From: Podospora pseudoanserina
Lineage: Eukaryota; Ascomycota; Sordariomycetes; Sordariales; Podosporaceae
Assembly: GCF_035222485.1 (NCBI RefSeq)
Contig: NC_085924.1
Location: 3,720,001-3,784,000, forward strand
Direction: 5' to 3'
Length of the DNA stretch: 64,000 bases
Positions 13,655-23,209 of this stretch are shown here, one piece after another. Below the pieces are notes generated by a model. The model saw only the letters and a list, made by a program, of their open reading frames with translations. It ran no database searches and was not told where the DNA came from. The first letter of the stretch is position 1, and each line of letters begins with the position of its first letter. The position numbers were made by a program, and so were the translations under genes.

Positions 13655-14988
13655 GGCCCATTCTCCCCCATCTCGGGTTTGCTACCCGCAGCATCAGCAC
13701 ATCCCTCGCCCAGGTTCCACGACGACCCCTCCTTGCGCAGGGTCGCAACCCCCGGCCTCATCGTGGGATTCAAACCACTCCCTCTCTGCTCCGCGCAGAT
13801 GGCGGCGAACCCAAGACGCCCACCAAACCAACTCCCAAGGAAGACAAAGCCCAAGATGAAAGATCAGACAAGCCCAACAACCACCAGCAGCAAAAGCGCC
13901 GCAAGCCCCCCCTCCGCAACTCCCTCCACCGCGTGGCCATCGTAGCCCAAAAAGGCAAACCCACCCCCAAACCAACCCCCTCCGAAAAAGCCCCCGATGC
14001 AGCAGAAGGCTCCTCCACCATCTCGGCCGTCTGCGTAGCCGACTCGTTCGACATGGAAAAAGTGGTCGATATCTTGTCTAGTCACAACTTCACCCTCGAC
14101 CCTGACAACTCGGGCTTTGAACTCTCCGAAGTCGTCCACGCCCGCGGTCTCAACAACGGGGATATCTTTGTCTTCCCCTCAGGAACGGTGGTCACCTGGG
14201 CGCTCCCCCCTGACGTGGTCAACACTCTCGCAACAAAACATTTGCTACCAGCAGCGGAACAGCCTTTTGTCGAAAACAAAGAGGTGGAAGACCTCGAGTT
14301 CGTCGCCGACCCAGAGGCAGAGGAGTCAAGGGTGAATGGAGACGTAGTAGTCCTCGGCACAAGAAGGGAACTCGAATCCGGCGAGGGGCTCGACACAACC
14401 CTGGCCAAAATCGCCTTTTCATCCGGCCTGGCAAGGAGCACCAAGCTGGCGGTGCTGGAGTCCTCCCTGACCCGCTACCTCGAAAGCACTCGCCACATCC
14501 CCGACCGGCTCTCCCAGGGGCTCCGCGCCCCGCTGTCGAGAGATTTAATCCTCAAAAAGGCGGGCGAGCTGTTGAACTTGAGGAGTCAGCTGAATCACTA
14601 CAACGACCTGACGGACTCCCTGCCGGATATCTTTTGGGATACCGAGGAGAAGCTGGAGACGTATTACGCCAAGATTGGGAAGGCGCTGGATGTGGGGGTG
14701 AGGATCAAGACGTTGAATGACAAGATGACGTATGCGCAGGAGGTGATCAATATGACGCAGGGGGTGTTGGATATCAGCGAGAAGATGTCTAGCGAGGCGC
14801 ACAGTACGAGGTTGGAGTGGATTATTATAATACTGATTGCGATTGAGGTAGGGTTTGAGCTGAGGAGGTTGTATATGGAGAGGGGGGAGGACAAGTTTGA
14901 GGAGAGGGTTTTGGAGGAGGTGAGGGGGTTGAGGGAGGAGGTCAGGGGTTTGAAGGGGGGTGGGAAGGAGGCAGCGGCGGCGGCGTGA
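13651..14988 (+). CDS. DUF155 (RMND1/Rmd1 family) mitochondrial inner-membrane protein, Mrx10-like
   Basis: This single exon encodes 445 aa. The first 50 residues are rich in R, S and T without acidic residues (SISTSLAQVPRRPLLAQG), a typical mitochondrial presequence. After a Pro/Lys/Gln-rich linker, the DUF155 domain spans about 125-385, with GLNNGDIFVFPSGTVVTWAL and a C-terminal part including LNHYNDLTDSLPDIFWD. A hydrophobic segment WIIIILIAIEVGF (about 388-402) is followed by a charged coiled coil, the usual RMND1/Mrx10 architecture. Human RMND1 and yeast Mrx10 (YDR282C) are linked to mitochondrial translation; the same role is inferred here. The presequence argues against the non-mitochondrial paralogues Rmd1 and Rmd8. 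Codon wobble switches from C-rich to G-rich near 14540. Confidence 0.88.
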   Translation: MRPILPHLGFATRSISTSLAQVPRRPLLAQGRNPRPHRGIQTTPSLLRADGGEPKTPTKPTPKEDKAQDERSDKPNNHQQQKRRKPPLRNSLHRVAIVAQKGKPTPKPTPSEKAPDAAEGSSTISAVCVADSFDMEKVVDILSSHNFTLDPDNSGFELSEVVHARGLNNGDIFVFPSGTVVTWALPPDVVNTLATKHLLPAAEQPFVENKEVEDLEFVADPEAEESRVNGDVVVLGTRRELESGEGLDTTLAKIAFSSGLARSTKLAVLESSLTRYLESTRHIPDRLSQGLRAPLSRDLILKKAGELLNLRSQLNHYNDLTDSLPDIFWDTEEKLETYYAKIGKALDVGVRIKTLNDKMTYAQEVINMTQGVLDISEKMSSEAHSTRLEWIIIILIAIEVGFELRRLYMERGEDKFEERVLEEVRGLREEVRGLKGGGKEAAAAA

Positions 14989-15486
14989 GATTGGAAGGTT
15001 TTACATACAAGTTTTCACACAACTACTGTTTAGATATGATACCCAGCTCTTTTTACAAATTTTATTTTCTGGTTCAAAATGATTTGACGGAGAAATATTA
15101 TGCCCAGTGGGTGATGATAAGCAAGGTGTGGTTTGTCGGGTCTCCATACACATGTCATACATAATCACATGAACCGTAGAACAGAATCTGTTAAAACAGG
15201 AAAAAAAACAAAAAACAAAAAAAACTTGTAGTCGCTCGCTATATTGGTATTTGTATCTGTTATCCTCCCACCTCACCTGAAAAGAAACCCCTTTCTGTCC
15301 CTAATCAACATAGCTCTGTCCCGTAGCAGAGCTCCTGACCCATTTCCTGGTTGAAAACGCACTACTCCCAAATCATCAACTAGGAAACCCGCTATCCCTT
15401 CCCTGAGTGGAACAAACATCAAGAAACCTAAACCTGACCATCATTACACACCCTCCCCCCATTTCACTCTCCCTTCTCAGACATCA

Positions 15487-16887
15487 TCATCGCCGACTCT
15501 CCCCTCCGCTCCAAAGCCCCTTGCTCAACTCAACAACCCTGTTCGCCTCACTCCCCGGCCTCAAACTAGCCGGCACCCCCCCCAAAGGAGCATCCTCCAT
15601 GCTAACATCCCCATCCTGCTGCTGCTGCTGCGACCCCCCACTCACAAACCCACTATCCCTCCCACCACTCCCAGTCGTCGAACCCCCCATCCCCGAAATC
15701 CCACTATCATCCCTCCCTCCCCCAACTCCAACGCCCCCCGCCGGCGGTATCCCCCTCTGCGCCTGCAGCCCCCCCCGTCCCGGCTCACCACTTCTCCCCC
15801 CGTTCATCCCCCCCCCATTCTGCCCCTCCCTCAACTTGTTAATCGCCCTCACCGTATCGATAGCAGCATGCAACGTCCTCCTCGCATTGAAATTCTTCTT
15901 CACCGTCGGCAGCAGATTAGCCCCCTTATCCCCCTCCCCATCCTGCCCCTCCCCACCACCACCATTCTTGTTCAGCCACCCGGCCACAAAAGGATGCTGC
16001 AACGCCTCATGCGCCGTCATCCTCTTCCCCGGATCAATAGTCAAACACCTCTTGATAAAGTCCTTTGCACTCTCGCTCACCCCCCTCCAGTACTCCAACG
16101 GCGTAAAGCTGTAATCCGCATTCAGAATCGCCTGCATCTCCTCAAAGTCGCTGTCCCGATCAAACGGCGTGTACCCGCACAGCAAAAAGTACGTAATCAC
16201 CCCCAGCGCCCAGAGATCAACCGGCTTGCCGTGGCCCGTCTTTTTGAAAATCTCGGGCGCCATGTACCCCGGCGTGCCGCAGGTGGTCGTCAAGACGTGG
16301 AACTGCTCCTCGTCCATGATGCGCGAGAGGCCGAAATCCGCAATGAGCAGGTCGGCGTTGTCCTCGGGGGTGCGGAAGAGGAGGTTCTCCGGCTTGAGGT
16401 CGCGGTGGACGATGCCGTGGTCGTGGAGGTAGGCTATCGCCGAGAGCGTCGCGCGGATGAGGTCGGCGGCGTCGGATTCGTAGTAGGAGCCTTTGCGGCA
16501 GATGCGCTCAAAGAGCTCGCCGCCGAGGGCGAGGTCGGTTACGAGGTAGAGGTTGTTCATTGTTTCAAAGTAGTCGACGAGGGTGAGGATGTTTTGGTGG
16601 CCCATGGAGACTTTGCGGAGGACGGCGATTTCGTTGCGGACCTGTTCATTTCCCCCAAGGTTAGAGCAGACACTTGGGGAGGTTGTCAAAGGGGGGGGCC
16701 AACATACCATGTGCTCACGTCCAGCCATCAGCCTCTTGTTAATCACCTTGGCGGCGTAGTACCTGCCGGTATCAATGTGCACGCACTCCTTCACGACCGA
16801 GTAAGACCCCGCGCCGAGGGTCTTGCCGACTTTGTATTGGCATGGTTGGATGTTGGGTTGGGCAGGTCGGCCGCCGGGGGTGGCCAT
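15487..16887 (-). CDS. Calcium/calmodulin-dependent protein kinase (CaMK I type)
   Basis: This Ser/Thr kinase has a complete catalytic core. It has the glycine loop GAGSYS, the ATP-binding lysine in YYAAKVINK, the catalytic loop VHRDLKPENLLF, the Mg-binding ADFGLS, the activation segment TTCGTPGYMAPE with a phosphorylatable Thr, and YFLLCGYTPFDRDSD in the C-lobe. The kinase domain covers about 18-275. A basic segment after it (NFNARRTLHAAIDTVRAINKL) is the expected autoinhibitory and calmodulin-binding helix, followed by a Gly/Gln-rich tail. Exons are 16887-16708 and 16641-15487, giving 444 aa. The 66-bp intron has a GTATGT donor, a CTAAC branch and CAG acceptor; it is a multiple of three and has no stop, so retention would insert 22 residues just before helix C. 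Confidence 0.92.
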   Translation of the reverse strand: MATPGGRPAQPNIQPCQYKVGKTLGAGSYSVVKECVHIDTGRYYAAKVINKRLMAGREHMVCWPPPLTTSPSVCSNLGGNEQVRNEIAVLRKVSMGHQNILTLVDYFETMNNLYLVTDLALGGELFERICRKGSYYESDAADLIRATLSAIAYLHDHGIVHRDLKPENLLFRTPEDNADLLIADFGLSRIMDEEQFHVLTTTCGTPGYMAPEIFKKTGHGKPVDLWALGVITYFLLCGYTPFDRDSDFEEMQAILNADYSFTPLEYWRGVSESAKDFIKRCLTIDPGKRMTAHEALQHPFVAGWLNKNGGGGEGQDGEGDKGANLLPTVKKNFNARRTLHAAIDTVRAINKLREGQNGGGMNGGRSGEPGRGGLQAQRGIPPAGGVGVGGGRDDSGISGMGGSTTGSGGRDSGFVSGGSQQQQQDGDVSMEDAPLGGVPASLRPGSEANRVVELSKGLWSGGESRR

Positions 16888-17876
16888 GGTTGGGGATGTT
16901 TTTCTTTTCCGCCTGTCAACTGTAGCTGGGTAGGTATGTCGTCGACGGTATGGCGGTGTCGCTTACGAAGCTCGCGCGCGCGCGCAAACTGTCGGTATCG
17001 CCGTCGGTGGTGTATGTCCGGTCCACAAGATCAACCGCACTCTCCACCTGTTCTTTACACTTGTCGTTGTTGTCGTCGTCGTCGGTAATAGTTTGCCTGG
17101 GCGCCTTGCGCAGCCTTATCCTAGTTGGTGTAGCAGTAGCCAAAGGGGGGAAAACTCCTCTGACCGCAATCGGGCAGCTAACCAGCCAGCCAGCCTTGCT
17201 GTAACGCAGTGAGAAGTAAGTGCCAAAAGAGGGGGTCCAATCGGACCAAAAGGGATTGGATGATTTGTCTCGGTAGAAATTGAGGGATTGGTTTGGGAGG
17301 GAGGGAATAAGTCCGGGGTTTTGCTATTATATATATGGGGAGAGTGACACAACAGCTCAAGGGGACGGCCGGGGGAGTGGGAGGGGGAGGGCGAGGAGAG
17401 GGGTTCGTGTGATTGTTTCTGCTGTTGTTTCCACTTGATGCTCCAACTCAACAACTTAAGGTAGTATCAAAGCTGACTCTGCCCAACGAGCAAACACTGA
17501 AGACTCTTTTATGTCAACAAGACACCAACAAAAAGAAAAGAAGCTCGTTCCGGCATTTGTCTCCGTCAGCCGCACCCCATCTCCAGCTTCCATCGTGACC
17601 CAGACCACTCGAGACAAGCACCCAGTTTCTGCCCCTCGTTCTCCCAACCAATCGCGTCGAGTGGGGAGCCCCACTTCCCCCCCGTTCAGGGAGTCCACCC
17701 AACGGTTCGCTCCCCCCTGTCAAACATAAACATCTGGCTGGGACTTCTGTGTAACATCGCGAGTCCCGTCTGTAGAGAATAGGGTTATGGAAAGTCTTGA
17801 TTCAATTCCTGTCAAATCAAGACTGGGTATCTTCTTTTGCCAGTACAAACAGCTCCCTACATACTCTTCTCTTGAA
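16888..17876. other. Intergenic region upstream of the CaMK gene and downstream of NAT10/Kre33
   Basis: This stretch holds the CaMK promoter and leader, with a CG tract and TCG/TTG triplet runs at about 17058-17090. It also contains a CCAGCCAGCC run at about 17180 and the 3' flank of the acetyltransferase gene. No coding region could be supported. Confidence 0.5.
16973..16985. repeat. Alternating CG tract
   Basis: Thirteen bases of strictly alternating C and G lie about 90 bp upstream of the CaMK start codon (minus-strand gene). Such tracts can adopt left-handed DNA; no function is shown. Confidence 0.8.
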
Positions 17877-20800
17877 TTACCTCTTGCTGCTCTTCTCCTT
17901 CTTGGGCTTCTTCGCCTTGGAGTGTCCCTTCTCCTCACCACCATCCTCAACAGCCTTGCGCTTTGTCTTGGTCTTGACGCTCACCGTTGTCCCTGACTTG
18001 CCGCTCTTGGCCGCCTTGAGCACCTGTTTCTCGGCATCCCTCCAGACTGTCTCGTCGTCTTCAATCTCATACCTTATGACAAGCATATTAGCAAACTGCA
18101 ACCACCGACCGTTCATTGGAAAATAACACTCACTGATCCAAAGGCAAAGAATCAATCATCTCCCTCTGCCTCTTCCTCAGCTCCGCAGCAGCCTCGTCCC
18201 CCGCCTCCTCCAACTCATCCTCCAAGCTCGTCTCCAACGGCACAAACTTGTTGTCCACCACCTCATCATCATGCACACCCGAAGCATTCTCCCTGCTCAC
18301 CCCGAGCCTGCCCTGATCCGGCATCTCAGCCTCAATCGCCCCCGACACCACCGAGCTCAAATGCGACACAATCTTCCTCATAATCTTGATGAAAATCGCC
18401 AGCAGCTGACTCGCCGGCAGGTTCAACTCATCCGCCACCACATCCACCTCCTTCCTCTGCAAACCAACCGCCAGCAAAATCGCCTGCTGCAGCCCACTGA
18501 GCTTGACATCCTTCAACTTGCCGTTGAAGAACAAGTGGGCGATAGTAGGAACAAGATCCAGCACAACGTGGTAATCAAGCAACCCGTTCGAATACGACTC
18601 CAACCTCTTGTGGTCAAAAGGAGTGAGCACGTTGTCCAACTCGGCCTTGCTCAACTCCCCAGCCTTGGCTGACGGGTCCAACTCGGCACCCGCATGCGCG
18701 CTCTCCTCAATCGTCAACGCCAAGATGGAGGGGAACTCCCTAAACTTGTAACTCAACAGCGACAAAAACCTCTTGTGGAAGTCATTCGCAAAAGCCCCCA
18801 GCCAAGTCGAGTCATTGCTGTCCTGCAACGGCCTGAGCATGACACACGTGTGCTCACCCGTCAAGTCATTCGCCGTTTGCCTCAGGTAAACCGGAGCAAA
18901 CTGTGACCTCTTCCAGAACTTGTGCAGCGGCTGCGTCAAACCGTAGCTCACACCGACATAGTCCAGTTTTTCCGGTCTCCTCTCTGCCAGTTTGGCGAAC
19001 AGGGGAGGGAGCTCAGACATGTCTCTGACTTTGATGTCATCGAACAGACTGCCTCTCTCCAGCTCGGCACCCGTGACTCTTGGGGCGGCTTGGGCCATGG
19101 TCACATCGTCATCCTCGGACAGGTTGGCGAACTTGCCCTCGTAGTAGTTGACCAACAACTCCAAAGCCTTGGAGCCATAGCCCATGGAGACGTAGTCGGG
19201 GTTGGTGGCGATACGGACAACGCGGGCGCCGGAGAGAGAGGCGAACTCGTCATCTTGGAATTGTTGGGAGACCAGCCAGGGGATCAAATCACCGGCTGGC
19301 TGTGACCCTCTGGCCAAGCTGTTGAGGATGCTCTGTCTGCTGATTTTACCTTCCAGAGACACCTGGATGACGCACAGTGGTTCTGGCAGTCTCCCTTCCG
19401 AGATGGGTCCGGTAAGCACGAAAAGCTCGTGGGCGGGCGCATCAGACATGAGCTGAAGATCATTGGGTGAGTTCTTGTAGTGGGAAGCGACATAGAGCGC
19501 GACCATTTGCTGAAGGAAACGCTCTGAGACTGGGTGAAAAGAGAAGAGTGTGTCGCGATTGACGTGGAGGAGCTCACACTGAGAAGGGTCGGGGCAGCCC
19601 TGGGTGCTGAGTTTTGACCTGGGGAGTGTCGCATCGAGGCAGAGAAGGGTGTTGAGCCACTTTTCCACGCTGTCGCCCTGGGCGTAACGAATGGGTTCGG
19701 AGAGGGTGATCTCCTTGAGGGAGCGACCGCCAATACCGGCAGTTTCCTTGGTAGTCTTTCCACTTGCTCTGTCCACCTCGGCAGTGCCAGACCCATTCGG
19801 GTTTCCACCAGTCATGGACTGTTCTCTGAGCTGCTTGATCAGCTTGAGCGAAAGCGACCGACCGGTACCTTCGTAACCGCTGACTGTCGAGGCCATGAAA
19901 ACCAGGTAGGGGCCCATGAGCTTCTTGACAAGGGGAAGGGGAATAGCAGCCGCCTCATCGATAACCACCAGCTCGGCCTGTCCGAGAACGTGCGCATCCT
20001 GAGGGCGGAAGTATTGAATGGTTTGACGGTGATTTCTGTGAATGTTGACTCTGACAATCGCCTTGTTGAAATCTGGGTTCGTCGACTGAATGATCGAGTA
20101 ATCGGCGTGGTCCTTGTAATCAAGCGCGTCGAATCCCTTGAACACAAACTCAAACAGTGTCTTCAAGTTTTCTGGTGATGGCGAAGTAATAAAGATATTG
20201 CTGTATCCATAGGCCACGGCCGCCGCAATGGCAACGCCCATCGCCGCAGACTTTCCGCGACCACGCGCAGCCGTCAGCGTGACCGTATTCCTGAGCGTCT
20301 TTTCCGCAATCGCATCGACGAACGTCAACAGGGCCTTCGCTTGGTCCGTCGTCTTCGCAAGCTTCACAAGCGACCCGATCGGCTGTGTATCCTGCAACGA
20401 ATCCTTGATCTTCTCCAGCTCCAACTTCGTCTTGCTCAATGGCTCGTCCTCCTCCGGTGGTGGCAGCGCCTTCACCCCCTTTCCTCCGGAAATTGGCAAC
20501 ACGTTCAACTCGTCATCGATGACCAGGCACGAATCGCAGCTCCCGAGCGAAAGAATAAACCTCTCGTTAAACCTCGCCACAACGTCATCGTGCGCCTCGG
20601 TCCTGTATCTCGAGTGGACATCCATAGACATGGTGTAGAGCTGCTTCAGGGAGTTCATCCCCTTGAGCAGCAAAACCACCAGACCACCACCCTCGACTGT
20701 CTCGATCGTCCTGGCGAGAATATTCGGCGTCATGGCCTCGAAGTCTTGGAGGATCAACATGCCGTAGGTGTTACCGAGGATCTTCTCGGTCTCCTTGTAG

Positions 20801-21196
20801 TAGACATATCGGATATCGTTGAGAGAGATGAACAGCTCGAATGGGTCCTCGGAGTTGGCCTCTCTTATCCCGCGCTTGATTTCCTTCTTGATCTTGTTCT
20901 CTCGCTTCTTTCGGTGGGAGGTGAAGCCGAGGAGCTTGTTCTTGTAGGTCCAGAGCACCTGCTTGTTGTGCCTCACCTCCATGCTGGACATGATGTAGTA
21001 GAGGTGGACGATGGCATCTTTGGCGTGGTCGCCAACGACGACGAAGAAGGAGCGCTTCTTCTCTTGGAGGCCATTGCGGATCAGTGTTGGGATTCGGGAG
21101 TCTCTGTGAGGCAGAAATGTCAATTAATACTGGTCGAGATGAGCGATGTACGCCAAGAGAAAGCAAGAGAACATACACTACTTTTTGGGTCGTCAT
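17877..21196 (-). CDS. RNA cytidine acetyltransferase (NAT10 / Kre33 / TmcA family)
   Basis: This nucleolar ATP-dependent enzyme makes N4-acetylcytidine in 18S rRNA and, with an adaptor, in Ser/Leu tRNAs. Exons are 21196-21177 (20 nt, MTTQKV), 21103-18134 and 18072-17877, giving 1061 aa as expected. It starts with the DSRIPTLIRNG block typical of the family. The helicase part has the P-loop TAARGRGKSAAMG (about 283) and VVIDEAAAIPLP. The GNAT domain has RIATNPDYVSMGYGSKALELL-type acetyl-CoA binding sequence (about 640). The C-terminus spliced at LPLDQ/YEIEDDE ends in a basic lysine-rich tail (KTKTKRK, KAKKPKKEK) that suits nucleolar targeting. The first exon is very short; its donor GTATGT and the phase-2 join were chosen because they recreate the conserved VDSRIP start. 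Confidence 0.96.
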
Positions 21197-21737
21197 TGTC
21201 GCGGCTTTCTTCTTTGCGAATTGGGCCTTGGACAAATTTGGAGAGGGACCCAGGTTTGCGACAAGCTGCAGGTGCTGGGAGCTCTCAATTATTTTTTGTT
21301 CTGCCGGGCGGTGAGCCGCCAAGAAGTCTTATCGGCTTATCAACCATGGGGGCTCCACAGTGAGCTGCACTAGCGCGGTTCATCAATTGACTTCGCGATT
21401 TCCTAATTGGGACGGCGAGGTCAGTGATGACTGACTCTTGAGTTGTGCTTGGGAGGTGTGATTGCCAGGACCTGGGAGAAAGTTGCTTGAGCGAGAGAAT
21501 TATATTGGATCAAGGCGGACAAGTGTAATGACAGGTAAGTATTCAAGATATTCCATTTTCTCCCTTTTCTGTACCACGCTGCTACCGCGCTGCTGTTGCC
21601 CTATTGCCGGACAAACATCGCACCCGGTGCAATGAGCCGTGGCCTGGGGGCAAGCTTCTGTGGACGCGCCACAGGGTGTTTTAGCACCGTCTCCTGCTTC
21701 CACTCTGCAGCAAGGAGCCATCGGTGCTCCAAGTGGT

Positions 21738-21848
21738 GTCAAGTTAGCATAGCAGTCTGAAGCGTTCGTTCAAGGTGGCTGGTGTGCCTATAGGGGTCCC
21801 CGTGCGGCGGTCAGGCTGAAGGTCTCGGTTCAAGTCCGAGATTGGGCA
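21738..21848 (+). tRNA. tRNA-like sequence with A and B boxes, possibly intron-bearing tRNA-Leu(CAA) relic
   Basis: TAGCATAGCAG (21745-21755) fits the polymerase III A box and GGTTCAAGTCC (21827-21837) fits the B box exactly. The T arm CTCGG-TTCAAGT-CCGAG pairs perfectly. Bases 21738-21744 pair with 21841-21847 with one mismatch, and base 21848 would be the discriminator. TTCAAGG at about 21762-21768 sits where an anticodon loop (CAA, Leu) is expected, followed by an extra stretch that could be an intron and long variable arm. A TTTT run follows at about 21862. Against a working tRNA are the A-G mismatch in the acceptor stem, the missing G19 and an imperfect anticodon stem. It could be a decayed copy or a tRNA I have folded wrongly. 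Confidence 0.4.
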
Positions 21849-22000
21849 CCACCTTTCTGTTTTCATTTTCTGGTTTTCCAACATCAACTCCGTAACCAGT
21901 CTTGTCATTCTGAAGCCCCCTTCCGGTAGGCCTTTTTGGAAGAATGGTGCTTTTTGGTTTTTATCCTGGTCTCTGTGGCGCTCTTCTTCCTGTCACGGGA

Positions 22001-22592
22001 TCAGTATCTAGGTAGCAAAGACTGGGAGATGGATGCTACACACAGTGCTTCATATTTGGCAGCTTTTTCTGGCCGTGTTGCGTTTGGCACGGTGGCTTCA
22101 TACAGCTGCTGGAGCTCGTCAAACAGCTTCTGTCGGTTTTCTTCCGAGTTGGCAGTGCGGCTTCTCTGGGTCTGGGCCTGGAAAACCAGAGAGTCACTCC
22201 GCTTGGAAAAGTATTTCGATTCCCTAACACCAGCATGTAGCAGTTTGGGGAGTCTGGATAGTAGCTGTGGAACAGGCCATGTGGTAGTTGCTTTAGTTTC
22301 CGTCCTGCCCAGACAGTCAACAAGCTGAGGCTCGACACACCGGTGGCAGATGCACAAACTTATTCACATGTTGGCCGCCAGGACCGGATGAGCGGGCAAA
22401 CGATGTGTTGCCTTCTGGAAGACTGTCAATCTTGAATGACTGGTGCCATCTCCGGGCTTCACTAAGCTGCTCTTCGTCAAAAGATGCGTCGAAGGCCTGG
22501 TGTCTAATGAATCGCGGGAATGGTGGTACTGACACCCAGCGACTTCCTGAAAACAGGAGGTTTAATGGCTGAGGTCTACGAAGCAGCGACAT
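22001..22592 (-). CDS. Mitochondrial ribosome-rescue / peptidyl-tRNA hydrolase of the ICT1-Pth4 family
   Basis: Exons on the minus strand are 22592-22360 and 22304-22001, giving 178 aa. The catalytic GGQ motif stands in FARSSGPGGQHVNK/TETKAT, with the splice junction just after it. The core resembles bacterial ArfB (YaeJ) and class I release factors without codon-reading domains, and the C-terminus is the usual basic helical tail (KSDSLVFQAQTQRSRTANS-like, then EKAAKYEAL). The first 30 residues (MSLLRRPQPLNLLFSGSRW) look like a mitochondrial targeting signal. Such proteins release peptides from stalled mitoribosomes; human ICT1 is also a structural mitoribosome subunit. A further upstream in-frame start (22769) is possible but would bury the presequence, so the internal ATG is preferred. 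Confidence 0.9.
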
Positions 22593-23167
22593 TCTTTGAT
22601 GGATGCTGTTGTTATTGATTGAGGAATGCAAACAATGGAAGACAATCCATTCATTGGTCGTTGTTGTGCTGAAGAACCCCACTCCCACTTCAACCCTGAA
22701 CGGCAGGTCACGCCAAGCAACCCTAAGCTCAGGTGGGGCTTTTGATCGAGCATTTTCTTCCTCCTGCAAATAATAATATGTTTTATCTCCTCTCAGCCTT
22801 GCGCTTGCAACTGCCCCCAGGCTCCTCCATCATCGAAAGTGACTGCGAGCTTGTGACGGGTCCCCAGTCGGCGTTCTTTTTGCAAACCTTCATCCGCCAC
22901 CGCAAAAAATATCACAAAACCAGAACCAGTCGCTTTCTCCCCTCTCTCACTCTGTGCATCCAGTCAGTCATCATCCATCCATCGCCAGACAAGATCCATC
23001 GCCAAAATCCCCCGTCTACAATCCACACAACAAAACTTTAAAGTCCACCCACGTCTCTTCTTCCAACCCAAGCCTTCCCCGTTCCTTCTTACCTCCACCT
23101 CTCACGTCTCTGCGCCAAACTTATTCGGCTTTTTCTCTTTCTTTTTCTGATCTCTCTGGTCTCACGT

Positions 23168-23169
<2 letters not shown>

Positions 23170-23204
<35 letters not shown>
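23170..23204. repeat. Heptamer tandem repeat (GCATCCC)5 abutting a start codon
   Basis: Five perfect GCATCCC units end 5 bp before the ATG of the Nab3-like gene, so they form the last part of its leader. The 7-bp period is not a multiple of three and lies outside the coding sequence. Confidence 0.95.
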
Positions 23205-23209
23205 CCTTG

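Noticed and set aside
20341-21363. 340-codon frame on the plus strand
   Set aside because: It is antisense to the NAT10/Kre33 coding region and has no recognisable family.
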